A stretch of DNA of 64,000 bases from Dactylellina haptotyla (Eukaryota > Ascomycota > Orbiliomycetes > Orbiliales > Orbiliaceae), in contig CM062379.1 in NCBI GenBank assembly GCA_031310005.1, positions 4,774,001 through 4,838,000 on the forward strand. The letters run 5' to 3'. A program made the translations under genes and the position numbers. Below are positions 9,321-22,734 of this stretch, one piece after another (positions within the stretch are counted from its first letter, which is position 1; each line of letters opens with the position of its first letter). Below the pieces are notes generated by a model. It saw only the letters and a program-made list of their open reading frames with translations. It did no database searches and had not been told where the DNA came from.

Positions 9321-12300
9321 TATGGGTGTCTGAGCTGATCCGTGTGTCGTCGAAGAGCTTGGTGTCGGGAGGTTGACATGCGTCGAGGCGGCTCTGGTGG
9401 TAGCTTGCTTAGCTTGGCTGCGACCGGGTCAGCTCGTCGTCACCAGCCGGCGGGGCAGATGCGTTGTTTCGGTGCTCAGAACTGCGCACCTGCAACACGC
9501 ACTCGCTGGCACAACGCACCTCCCCGCATTCCTATAAACTTGTTCGAATATTCTCACTCCCCCTCGACCCCCTTCGTGATGACCCCGTAGATGCCTACGG
9601 ACCCCCCCTTTCTTCTTCCCATTCTTTTCGTGATTACTATGGTCTACCAGCAATTATTGCATACGATGACATGAAGACCTTTCACCCCCCGAATAATGCA
9701 GGGCAACTCGACTCGAGCAACCGTCTCTGCTTACTCAGTTATGCGGGCTGCTCAAAACGCATGAGCTCACGGGCCCGATGTCCAGGAGTGTCGGACACGG
9801 TTCATGCGCATTGCACACTTGGGCTCCCAAAAGAGCTCTGAGCAATTCCCCGGGTGGCATCATAGGTCCTGCACGTAAGCAGAACTTTGTCGCACTATCT
9901 TTCATCTATCTATTTTAAAGAGGTAAAATTGGAGGTCTACAACTTATGTAACATCCCCACAGAAATATTGGCATTTATTATAATATCGATCAATCTTGTA
10001 ACACGTTACAAAAGTGATGTTCCATCGTTTCGACATTCTAGAATTCTAATGTTGGGATCATTGGTCTATGGCGAAAACGGCTACGGCTGCATGTTCTCTC
10101 CCTTTTGTCTAGCCATCCTGCACGTTTATTTTTCGCCGGCAGGTGCTTTGACTTCACCGGCAGCTTTGTGATGCATCTCTTCCGTTCGTCGCCTATTGAT
10201 ATGCCCATATATTTTGGGCGTTTCAATAACTATGCCAACGTGATAGCGTGAGAATATGATACATGGTATCGTACGACTCTTGACGATGACCATAGCAGAA
10301 TCTACGTCAAAGTATCTAAGTCTCCGCTCAATGTACCTACTATTCTCCGTATTATGAGTTCTGTTTCTGAGTCTGTAAGTCAAATAACAGATTGCTAATT
10401 GGCAAAAAAAATAGTTCGATTTATAGAGCTAATAATATCAAGTTGAAGTCCCATTGAGTATTTGGATCGTGTTCAGGATGTTTCCAGGTTGTGTTCGCCT
10501 GTCAAAACTTTGGGTTTCTGGTAGCGAGGAACTGGGCTGCCCCGCTAGCCCCACTATTAAAAAATAAAACTGTAGATTGTCAGTTTTTGGGTCTATCAGC
10601 CTTGTCGAAATTGGCATGATCATCTACCGTAGGTTGTCCTGGTCTTGATCCTTGATGGAGAGCAAGGCCTCAGGAATCGGAACCGGGTAGACCCAGAGTT
10701 CTTGAGCAACCCAGTGAAAATTGCGAAAGAAAAATAATAATATCGACAGACAGTGTCTTTCATTCGCCCCTTCAACGGTTCGTAGACGAACATGCAGTAG
10801 AACCCCTGCTCTCTCGCCCATCTATCCCCACCCTGCCCTGCCAAAAATATCTCTCTTCGCCTACTGCTTCTGTTGGCAAGCATCAAACTTGGAAATAAAG
10901 GACAAACAAAAAAACGAACAGAGCATGAGTCCTGCAGGTTAAGGGAGCCCATAGCGGAACCCAAAAAAGGGTATGGAAGGTGTTGGCATCGCGATCCGCT
11001 TCCGCTTCTATCAATGCTTTGTACATTGCGAGATCATCGATAGAGAAACCGCAGTACCGGGAAGTTAAAGGGATCAAATATTAATTATCAGCACATCCAG
11101 TCACCTGTGTTTGATGGTGCATATATTTAGTTTGCTTTTGTGCTGCTTGTGTGATTCTATCACCTCTTCGAGGCGTTCGCAGGCTCACTGAGGTTAAAAA
11201 TATATATCGAGAGCTAGCTAAATCCCTTAGCGTAGCCAAATCGCGATGCCGTCTTTATTTTTGTAAAGAGGCTTTTCCCAAATAGAAAAAAAAAGGGCTG
11301 CTGGCTTTCAAGATATATCACCAAAAATACAATCATCCGGTTCATTATGTAATAACCGTTCCGATAGCTTGGTTGAATAAACCGCAGTTCAAGTTCCACA
11401 GATTGGAAGGCGAAGTCTTTGGGATTATCGTAGCGCATCACAAGCGAACTGTGTGCTGCGGCATATCCGGCGTATGCGGTGAGATTCGCCAATGTGCAGT
11501 AATCACGGTATCGAAAGGAGCTCGAGCCACCGTAAGAAATATTTTACTTACCTTTTCAAATCACATTATTGGTAGAATCTTCTGAAAAACAGGCCGCTGT
11601 CCGACGCATCAGTCAACACTTTAGGATCTGTATTGTGCGACATGTATCTCGTCGAAAAATAAACAATATCCTTTGCTGCGATGTTTTGAAGGGCCAAGAT
11701 GCCGTTTATTCTACGCAATGTCGACACACTACAGATGTTCTCAATCATATTGTTCCAAAAGCAATTTGAGATACTATTTTGTGTCACCGGAAATCAGTGA
11801 TACGGACTTATCTGCCTATAGCATCGACTTTAATGTTTGTGTTCAGAAAGACCATTATCGCGGCCTCCTAAGCTAAGCCCGCAGAGGGTGGGGAGGAATC
11901 GCAATCTGGTACCGAATATCGATTATAATTTGCGAATTGCGTCACGAAGAGACCCCTCAGTGAACGCGCTGTAGACAATTAAACCTGCCTGCCGCACATT
12001 CGGCCATTTGCGAACCTGTCAAACAGTGCATAAGCCTGCGGTATCGCGATGCCTTGAAGGAGTTTCCTGTTTCAAACAACATCGATATACATTGAGCTCC
12101 CCAATCTCCCTCTAGCAGAAGAGGGCCTCGTCCATGGCTGCCACGTTTTCCCTTTTCTCGTTTAATTGTTCAAGACAGTCAACCGTCGTTTAGTGCAGTA
12201 CAACCGATGCGGGTGTCCCTGATCTTGCTGCCTATGGTCTATCGCAGTTGAGCAGCTTTTTTAGGACTGATAATGCGGGTTTTGCTTTTGCACACAAGAG

Positions 12301-14828
12301 GAGAAAACTTGCTTCTGTCAGTTTTCCTCTTCGAATTTGCGGGTGGCATTAGTGGCACGGAGGCGGAGATTAGGGGTTTCTGTTGAGTCCGAGGAAATAT
12401 GAATATGAGTTGAATCGAAACGGCGGTAGTGATCAATTAAACAAAAGATCGTAGATCATTGCAAGGGAACCCTCGTGGGTTGCTTGCTAAGCTTTTCTCA
12501 AGTCTTACCATTCTAGCGCGCTTACAGATGATCGCCACGAGGCCTTATTGTGGTGGGGGCAAAACAATCGAACAAACGTGTTGGTACGAGAAAAACTGGA
12601 GAAGTGGAGCTTCTAAGCGTTTTGCGGAGAGTCAGTGGAGATTTTGGGGCTGGGGTGGGCTTAGCCGTGCTGGGGAAATCGATATTTTACCTGGGAAATA
12701 CGACAGGCTTGCAGAGGACTCACGCCTTTGGTTGAACACCTTTTGGCGGGTAGCTCGATAGTAACAAGATATTAACAAAACCTTTTGGTATCGAAATTAG
12801 ATTCAGACCGCTATCATTGAATACTTTCAAATTTGGCAATCCAGCGATAATTCCAATGCGTTATAGATACATCTTTCCCAAGAAATGACATTTTGACAGT
12901 TCATATTCGGGAATATTATGCATCAACTAGTTCATTTCAAACAAGTTTTGGGCATACTTTTGAGATGTACTCGTCTCCAGCAATCGAATCTGACCCTCGT
13001 CGCAGTTGCATGATGACAGCAGCTGCCCTACAACCCCCCCAATATTAAATGATGGTTCAAAAATAGAGGGTCGGATAAACATCTGGTTTGACTGCAGCCC
13101 TCCCATTCCGAAAGTGGTTTTGTTCAAGTTTAGACGAGGGGAAAAAGGTCATTGTCCATGCTCGACGAATTCTCGCCTTCCACCTTGTTCCGGTGAAACG
13201 GCATGCTTGTGAGGCAGCCATCTTATCGAAGCCGCTCTACCACCTTGACCACGAATTTCGCACAACATTCGAAATTAAGTAAAACGTTTGAGAAATCTGA
13301 TGACATCTTCTATGGGTATTTCCACGGCCTCTCTTTCCCTCCCTTTTCCGACTTGTGCGAAATTCAAGCGATTGGTGGTGAGGCAGCTGAGTTTCGGGCT
13401 CCTGCGTAGCATGCGATTGCTATCGAGTCAGTGCAGGCATCTGGTCATCGACGTTAAACAATTTTTAAAAGTAGAAACAGGTAATGCGCACATGTCACAT
13501 CGAAACAGGAGCTTAGCCACGGTATCCGAGAATAAACATGCGGGCTCGAGGAAACAGATGAGCGGAACTCGGGAAGCACTTCAACAATAGCGGTGTTGTA
13601 CCCAAGAGTTCTCTGGCGGGTAGAGGGAGCGCACGCTAGGAACTTTCAACCTTTGAAGTTAGCTGCAGCCACTTTTCAAAGAGTTCTGAAGGCTAGCTAG
13701 AAAGGCGGCCCGGATAATAGAAGCAAAGAAAATAGGAAAAATTCTCCACTTATCACATGAGGAACTCGGACGTGTAGAATTTACAGTTCGAGTGGAGTAG
13801 TAATCAAATGCCCAGCAGCTATCAAAAGGTCAAAGAAGGCGAGGCATTGTCGTTCCGCAAAGGCTACTATATCCGTGGTGCGCGAAGAACTTGGCAAGGA
13901 CCAGCGTTCAACGACAAGGAACTAGGGTACCTTTTGGCCTCAAAAACGTGCGGATTATGAAATTCGAGAACGGGTGGGTTAGGGTGCCCGGCTGGAGTCA
14001 AGAAAGGTTGTCAGTTCGCAAAAGCAAAAGAGGGTGTGGTGGTTTTGGATTCAAGAGAAATAAAAAATATACTTTTTGCTTTTGTGGGATGTTCCCTTTC
14101 CAACACGACATTTTCGTTTCAAAGCACAGGGCCATTTTTTAGGTGCATGACTTGCATGCAGATTGGCACGTCGAACAGAAACCATTTCGGCCAGTTTACC
14201 GGCGCTGCAGTTGATGCAAAATGGCTACCTCTGGTGCCCCTCCTTTCCGGGTGGTTCTAGCTTTGCGCACTGGATCCCGTAGGAGAAGACCCATATCCAT
14301 CTGTGAGTGCCTCGTTCATTTTGGACGAACCTTGCCCGAAGTATATCTATACCCTGATGTCTCCGATCAATTCCCACCCATGACAGTCTTGGGATATCAA
14401 GCAGGCTTGTTTTTGTGGATCTACAATACATTTTAAGTTTTCCCTTGCTGCATTCTTTTAAAAAGCTTCTACCCTTCTCCAGTTTTTCCAAGTTTCTGCC
14501 CGCCGGGCCTTTTTCCATCATTGACTATATATTTTTCCCTTCACGATCGACTTCAATCTATTTTCTTTTGCCTCTTCGGAGGACAAGGGCAGCAAAACTG
14601 CATTTCTGCCTCGGGTTTCAATTTCTAACTGGACCGAATTCTGGGGATCAGTAAGATTGCCCAGGAATCAGTTTCTCCAGAAATAGATCCTGAATCTATC
14701 AAGATATTGCAAGCGAGGAAACTTGTCCAGTGCAATATTGTTAAAAGGAGGGAAAATAATCCCAAAACTCTTTCCAAACGGAATAACAGCAAATATTTGG
14801 ATATTTCAAAACTTTGAGATACGACAAA
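9321..14828. other. 5.5 kb gene-poor region
   Basis: I read both strands between ARPC3 and the receptor gene and found no frame with recognisable protein character. Reading frames here are short, mostly under 100 codons, and many lack an ATG. Base composition is mixed with A+T-rich patches. The right end presumably holds the receptor promoter. A minus-strand frame ending near 10126 has a charged C-terminus but no ATG and no convincing splice partner. Confidence 0.45.
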
Positions 14829-16520
14829 ATGGGTCACAGACTCACACAATCCGAAGTTGGCACCATAGAGGCAATACAGAGGATGTCCTCTGTTCTGTCA
14901 ATATTAGGTGCCTCTTTCATCATCATCACCTTCATACTTTCCCCCAGATTTCACAAACCAATCAATCGACTGGCATTCTATGCAGCCATCGCGAATATCC
15001 TTTCAACCGTTGCAACTACCATCGCAAGAGCGGGCCCAGCTGCGGGCGTCGGGTCTGCGTTGTGTAACATGCGTAAGTGTGGACCCATTCTGCATATCCC
15101 TTCGACCGAGGAGAGTAATCATATGCTAATAAATTTCCACAGAGGGATTATTCATTCAAACGTGAGTGCTAGGACCTCAAGTACTGACTCTGAGCGTCGA
15201 AAATATTGGATTCTAACATATATTAATATTAGGTTCCTTCAATCCGATGCTCTATTCGTTGCTTTCATGGCCCTGAATGTGTATCTCACTGTCAACTGTA
15301 AATTCAGTTCGGCTCAGTTGAGGAGGCTGGAGCCTTATTACGTTGCATGCTCATTTGGGCTTCCCCTGATATCAGGTATTACGCTGCTATTCGCTCGCTC
15401 GAAAGGCGGCCCACCAATCTATGGTGACGCCCAGCTTTGGTGCTGGATTTCGGGCTACTATGATGTTTTGCGTATCGCCACTTTCTATGGTCCCATCTGG
15501 TGAGTTGATGCAATGAAGTCATACTATTGTGCCAAATAGCTCGGGACTTTGCTAACAAGCTCTTAGGATTGTTATTTTGATTACTATAGTCCTGTATATT
15601 CTTGCCGGAAAGACTGTATTCAAGATGCGAAATGACCTTCGTCGATTCGACCAGAGGTATCACGGTGCCCCTAACCATCCAAGGGCGACATCAAGCCAAA
15701 CAGAACTATCCAGCTATGCCGCCCCATCTGGGAAGACCCCAATATCAGCTATTCAAATGACAACTGTTACTCAGATCGACCACACCGAGAACTTGCCTCA
15801 ACAGCCTGTCGGGTGCACTTATCTTGCCGGAGAAAACGAGCCATATCAGTATACGGTTACCATCCAAGCCGGCGAAACTCAACGCAAATCTAGCGCCAAA
15901 GAAAGCGAAGTAGACTTTTACGATTCCAACGCCGACGTCGAAAATGACCATATAGACGACGAAGAATTTATTATTCAAGGACGAACCGGTTCCGTCAGCA
16001 CCGAATTCGAGTCTACTCCATCATCGTATTCGAAAAAGACATCACTGACGCCAACGGAAACGAATACTATCGCTCCTAGTACTGCTCCGCCCGCAATTGT
16101 CAACAAAAGGGCTGTGGCAGCGAATAAAAAAACCATGAAGGCTAACGCCGCTGCATGGGCGTACACGAGATGTGCTTTCCTTTTCTTCGTTGGTCTTCTA
16201 ATCACTTGGGTAAGACTTTGCTTTACGTTTCCAGAATACTTTGCCATTCAGTTGCTAATAAAAAACTCCAGCTACCAAGTTCCCTCAACCGCGTTTATGG
16301 ATTCGTCCATCCCGAAGACCAGCAATTTGGACTCTATGTTACCGCCGCCTTGGTTCTTCCGGCTCAAGGCTTATGGAATTTCATCATCTATCTCACCACA
16401 TCTTGGAAGGCCTGCAAGTTAATGTGGAGAGATATCAGCATGCAGTTTTCTTGGGGCTTTCTTCGTAAGAAGCCTTCGATTGAAAGTATCCCAAGGGACA
16501 GACTAAAGCTTCCTTCTTGA
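14829..16520 (+). CDS. cAMP-receptor-like G-protein-coupled receptor (CAR family)
   Basis: Five exons: 14829-15072, 15143-15161 (19 bases), 15233-15499, 15567-16209 and 16272-16520, giving 473 residues. Seven membrane helices are visible at about 19-38, 46-66, 92-110, 122-141, 165-190, 376-394 and 403-430. The block KPINRLAFYAAIANILSTVA at helix 2 and AQLRRLEPYY before helix 4 are typical of fungal receptors related to the Dictyostelium cAMP receptors (GprH-like class). Cys79 and Cys158 are placed to form the usual extracellular disulfide. Between helices 5 and 6 lies a cytoplasmic loop of about 185 residues rich in Ser, Thr and acidic residues, likely for G-protein coupling and phosphorylation. 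The ligand is unknown; relatives have been linked to carbon or amino-acid sensing through cAMP. The gene stands alone with long flanking spacers. Confidence 0.88.
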
Positions 16521-19500
16521 TTTTTTATTCATTCCCTTAAATCAGTCCGATTGCTTTTATTTTAATATCTTCTTATTTGCAAATTGCCTTTGCCTTTGCA
16601 GTTTTACAAAATGTTACACGCATCTGCGTCTGGATACCCCACGGCTTGGAGTTTTATGAAATCTACCATTCTCCTTCTCAGCTGTATTCCACAGCACTAA
16701 TGATTTTTCAATCGTCTAATTTTTTTCTTTCTTTTTGCTATGGTTTGATTTTCCGCTGTGTGGAATAAAAACAAGAATACCCCCTATCATGACTGCCTAA
16801 ATCTTAATATTTGTACCAAATTGCTTGTAGTTTTATGCACATTGATGAATAGTACCTGCATGGAATTATCGGCTAGCGATGATTCCACCTATTAATCTAA
16901 CAAAATGAATGATATTTAATATACGAAGATGTTGTTCAAAGACTATAATCGACATGTGTATTTGTCTCATCGAACTATTCGGACCCGCAACCCTGTACAT
17001 CTCCCGCGACAGGTGCATATGCAGATTCCAAAGGAAACTTGTTTTGAGAGTACAGATGCATCGAAGTTGGAAGTTGGGGGGAGAATTGGAGCTACCTCCA
17101 ACTCCTTGATACTCAACGCAGCTTTTGAGTTGTACTGGGAATGCGCCGGCGACCAGGCTTGCAGTTGCGTCCATCCAAGAAATTCTTGATTTCATTGGGT
17201 AGAATATTCAAACTCCTGTACCTGAAAATCGAGTTGACGTATGCTTATCTTAGGAAACCCGATAGTCGATGCGATATCGAATTTCAACTTGCAGTTGCAC
17301 ATTTTCAGAGCAACCAAGGGTATACCTTGGATCCGAAAGCACGATATTGGACAGAGACGAGTTTCGAATGAACCAAGTTTTTTGAATTTCAAATTCCCTG
17401 TATTTTTCTTACCGAAGGTATAGAACCTTCTTGATGTTTTGCACATTTATGACGAATACTCTCGGATGTCGAGGATAAACCGTTTCATCGTCAGATGATG
17501 AATGTATTTTATGCCGATTCATACTTAAGACCTTTTTTATTGCCGCGATAGCATTTTCTATCACTGCCGTTTCGCCAAGTCGAAGACGGGATGAAAATAT
17601 TATACAAGATAATAATATATGTATATATGACCTTCGAATATATCTAGCGTTTGGTGTTGTGACTTTGACAGTCTATCGGGAATCATGTGTTTGGAGTCTA
17701 GAGCCAAGGCTGCAAAAGTTGCCAAAGTTTCTCTAAGACGTCTGAGCAAATATAATATATCGGTCACAATTATAATACACTAAGGTTCCCCGCCCGCTTT
17801 TTCGACAAATCTTCGAGACCAAGGTTCTGGGCGGATTCGTAGAGTTGCAAAAATTTCCCATGGCTGAAAAACCTGGTTGGGATCATCAGAACCCACCAAA
17901 TTAAAACACAGCAGGTCTGGGCGATGCCAATGCCGCTTTCGATACGAAGACGAGTGGTTTTTTGGAGACCAACGGATTATTTCCATCGAAAGGGCGGGGT
18001 TAATTTCCTTTGACTCGTATCCGTCCACTAACGATAGCCCCTAGACAAATTTGCAAAACGTGGATGATCTGAGGCAAGGAAGCTGGGGCCAGGTTCCGGA
18101 TCCCGGCTGACATTGGCCGACCAATTCTGCAAATCAGACCCTATTCAAAATCGTTTACTACCGTTAACAGGCTGGCCACGCGGCGGTCTGGCTCCTCATT
18201 GTTAGAATGTTTTACAACGGCGGAGGTTATACTAAATTCGTATTCCTTTCCATTGTCCAGACGTCTAATTCGAAACCTCTGTTAGCTGTGTTGTCGTCTC
18301 TTCTCCACTGTTCTTTTAGCCTGTGTACCTTTTGTTGATTGTTCCCCGGGGACGTCTTCCTTCCCCACAATTTCTCCACTTGATGGATATCTCGGCGCCT
18401 AGTAATTGGCAGTCTCGTAAACCGAGAAATCGTTATCACCATCGCCAAATACCAAGTTGAGGGCTCTGTGGATGCAGACTTTGATATACCCAAGATCCGC
18501 CACCGTGAGGCCAGAACAGTCAGTGCACAACAAAATCCGGGTTTATTAGTGAACCACGGCTGAACGTACACCCCAATGGGCTGTGGTTACCGCCGTTAGA
18601 GAGGAGGACTCAGCTGGAGAGGAAAACTATATGCATACGCGCCCGAATTTTAAAGGGTCAGTGCGCCATTGACGGCACCAGCGACATAATTTTTCCTCCG
18701 CCTAAATCTCGCCGGGCTTGCGTTTTAACCGGGCTATACCTTTGTCACCACCAATTTTCTGTCAAAAAACTATATATGCCCCCTTTACTGAGATATAACC
18801 CAATATCTTTTGATATAGATATCCTGCGTGACTCGACTCCATCAAGGGTTTGAAGTTGATACCACGGGCGGCCTACACCCATATAGTGGGTCCAGACGTC
18901 TCTATCATCTATCCATCTCAGAGCCCAACTTTGCATAATAAAATGGCTACCACTCGGAAATGTGCAGATCGAAGCTACTTATGCCTACATATTTCCAGAA
19001 GACCCCACTAGTTAGGAGTAAGCCTTCCTTGCGTGTTCTCGTTCCATTCCCTTTTCATATATAATATCCTTCGGACAACTAGAAAAACGCCTACCATCCG
19101 TGCGCTGGACATTGCATTTTTTATTTTTTATTTTTTCCCTCTAGAAACTCCTCACGCCACATTCCTCCCTCGATTTCAACCGAGAGGCTTCTATCACGCT
19201 ACATATCCGACTTCGAATAATAACTTATTCGAGATATGTTAACTTATCATTACATCCACTTGACGGGCGGTAGCACACCGCCTCCCGTATGCAATATTCC
19301 CCCCACATCACCATTATACCCGAAACACACCTTGGGAGATCACCAGCCTATCATTTACTGGCTTTCCCTGGATCAATTGTGCATTTGAATGCCTTTATAT
19401 TTTACCCGAGAGTCATTTTAAAAACGACCAATACCTTTACCCAGAATCCCTTTTCCTGGCTGCGCCGCCGATGTTAAACAATATACACAATACTATAGAT

Positions 19501-21095
19501 ATGCATGCAGAGAGCCCTCGCACCTCGCCACCTCACAAAAAAATGAGTGAATAGAGGGATCCGAGCGGGTGATCGACGCCATGGATATTTTAACAACGAC
19601 GGTAATCCAGGTGAACTTTGCATGCATACGTATTCAATCTATATCTACATGTTGCATTATGTCGTCTGCAACGCACGGGGATTCTCAGAAGGTTCAAATG
19701 ATAGTTGTCAACGGAATTCACCCGCGAGTGCGAGACCACCTGTGAGCAAGGTATTGTTATGTCTTCCGTGGGGTGTTGAAGGCCATATACCTAGCCAGGT
19801 GGTATGCCGCGGAGCTCTCTGACCGTAAGTGTACATCTATCGTAGCACCCCTTAGGCTAACTCTTCGCATTCCTCGAAACACCGATGCAAGTCCCTCGGA
19901 GAGTATCACAGGTGGGCCAGGAAGACGGTTCAGAGACGTCTGTAACGTCTACTGGATCAAAAACCTTAGTTTTGATACGAGGACGTATTTACCCTAAAAG
20001 GGTATCCTCCAGCTTCGGTTCATTGCGCCGTACTAACAATATAGCCATTGATACGATCTATAGTTTAACCAAACTTTTTCGCCTATGAAAAGCCGGCCAG
20101 CCTTCTCAGCTTAGCCAGGCACGTGCGCTGATACGTCTCGTGAGCGAGATTACCGATAAAAGTATTCGCCACTAGTTGATCCTTCTGCTGTGTCGGGGAC
20201 ATGAGGATTCGAAGTTAAACTTCACCGGATAAATTGCGGGTGATTTGCTATGCATAATAACTTTGAATCACATACGAACTTTGAATATCGACATGTTATT
20301 GATCAAACAATCCGTGTTTTACTGGCCTCGGTTATTACGACCTTACCGGGATCTTTTAAAATATTTTACCAATTTGTCACTCGTGATCTTTATGGTACGA
20401 TGGCAAATTCGTACTGCCACTAGAAGCATCAGCCAGAGCTAGTATTTTTCCGACTAAGACTAGAACATTGGCCGGAATTTGCTTGATTCTCAGTGTATAC
20501 CTGTTTATCCGATGCCCTATCGTGAACCCGTGCTCAACATTCATATTACGACTTCGAATCGCAATGATGCCCATAGATTTGTCAAGTTCTGACTAGGGTT
20601 GTTAATTTTCTGATGCTTGAGCTGCTTGAGACTCGTTGCAAGCAGTCTTTGCTGTGCTATGCTGGGCCTTCCATCTACTGTTGATGAGCACTAGTTGTCA
20701 ACCTATCCAACATCAAAAATGCCTTGATCTTAAAATGTTTATCCCCATTTACAATTTAATTCCATTATCATGACATGAGGTTTTTTGTATCTAAAAAGAT
20801 GCATTGTAAGCGAAAGCGAAAAGCTAACAAATTTTTTTCAACTCCGAACCGTACGCGGTGTATTTTCAGCTCATGGGAAACAGACAAAAGAAATCCTATC
20901 GAATATAACCAGACGTATCGCAAAATACTCAAAAATAAAGAAAGAAAAAAAGGCGGGGGTGATACAGTACACCAATCCATCCTGGATCAAGCTATCTATG
21001 TATATACAAGCCCTATGCTAAATTTTAAAATCCGATAACCAACATCTACAAAGAAAGACTCTGTTTAAAAACACTTCGTCATGATCTAAGGCACT
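16521..21095. other. 4.6 kb gene-poor region
   Basis: No gene is supported on either strand between the receptor stop and the Snt1 stop. The DNA is A+T-rich with scattered TA runs, and all open frames are short and without recognisable motifs. It would include both 3' untranslated regions. Confidence 0.45.
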
Positions 21096-22699
21096 CTACT
21101 GCCCACCTCTTTCATTGCTATCCATCTGGCGAGGTCCTCTTGGATACTGTACGTCGTACAGGCCACTTGAGTTCATCAAAGATGGCGGTCGCTGCAAATG
21201 CTGCTCACCAGGCCGCGAAGGGTGGAACTGCGGTGGCGGTGGCGGATAACCTCCAATCTGTTGGGTCTGTATGTGTGGGTGCTGCTGAGGCATCGTTCTA
21301 TCCGGGTGAATTCTTTCAATTGTTTCTCGATGTGGTGGTTGGGATGAAGGGGGAGGATAAGCGCCTTGGTAGGCTGGAGGTGAGTACTGAGGTTGTCGAG
21401 AAGGATAGTGGCTAGCATAGGGATCGCGAGGGTCGCGCTGAGATTCACGGGGATCTCGGGGGTCGCGGGACAGAGGAGTGTGATGTTGAGGCAGATGCTC
21501 GTGATAAGCGTGAACGGCTGGAGGGCCTGAGGTTGGTTGAGGGTGCGAAGGCGGTTGCTGAGGCGGATAATTTGGGTGTGATGTTGATCGTGGAGGAGGT
21601 GTACGAGTTTGGGTAGGTGGGTGGTTGTACGTCTTTTGGAAGAGCGAGCCTGAGGGAGGGGCTTGCGGTATTGGAAGCGATGATGGTGCTCTCTGTGAGT
21701 GATAGAGCGATTCCGATGGAGTCGGAGAGTTTCTTCCATACGCATGTGGAACAGCTGAAGCAAGGCTTGGCGAGTTATAATGAGAAACTGGCTCTGGCGG
21801 TGGACGTGGGGGGGCAGGTGGTTCTCGCGATGTGTACGGCGATGATGCCGCACTGCTTGCAAACCATGTTTCGGTAGCGGGCCGCGTTGGTGGTGCGCGA
21901 GGAGGCTCGGACGGCTCGTCATTTAGAATCGAACGAAGACTAAACCCAGCTGATTTCGTAGGGGGAGCTGGGGCCGGAGCCGGAACTGGAATTGTCACCG
22001 GAGCAGGAGCTGGAGCCGGGGGTTGTGGCTGTGACGGTGGGATTGGCACGCTGGTGAGTGGCTGCTGTGAAGCTGCAGGGGCAAATCCAGCTCGCGATGG
22101 AGTGCGAATATGCTGTTGCTGCCCATGTGGTGGCATGACTGGTGGTGTTGTATGGACCTCGTGCCTTCGATGAGTCGATTGGGGAGTTTGTTGAAGCCCG
22201 ATGAGATGGGATGGCTGTGATACCGGCGCTTGCACTGGTTCCATTACCATTCGGGGAGGAGTACGATCGTCCTGATAAGATTGTCCAATTACCATCTTCG
22301 AAACAGCCGGATCTGATGTCGTGCGTGGAGGCACTTGCGTAGGAAGGGGAGGCGAACGGCGTCTTGTCGGCTGAGGAGGGGTCCTTTGTCGATTCTCCTC
22401 TGGCGTGAACCTATGAGAAATTGGATGCCTTTCGATTCCAGTCATCGGGGTAATATTATCTCCACTTAGCCGTTTCTCGCGTGGCTCTTGTTTAATGATA
22501 TCCTGAATGTGGGATGGCTGAGGTCGATATGGATCTTGAGAACGTGGATCACGAACTTCGCGCGGATCGCGAGAGCTACGAGGATCGCTAAACCTTGCAG
22601 TAATAGGCTGCTCTTGAACCATCATCGGCGAGCCGTGAGGCTGGCCATGTAATGCCTGAACAGACGAACGTTGTTGGGGAGCCGGAGGCGGGGCGGGAG

Positions 22700-22734
<35 letters not shown>

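Noticed and set aside
9321-14828. Degenerate transposon in the gene-poor region
   Set aside because: No terminal repeats, transposase or polymerase motifs could be recognised by eye on either strand.
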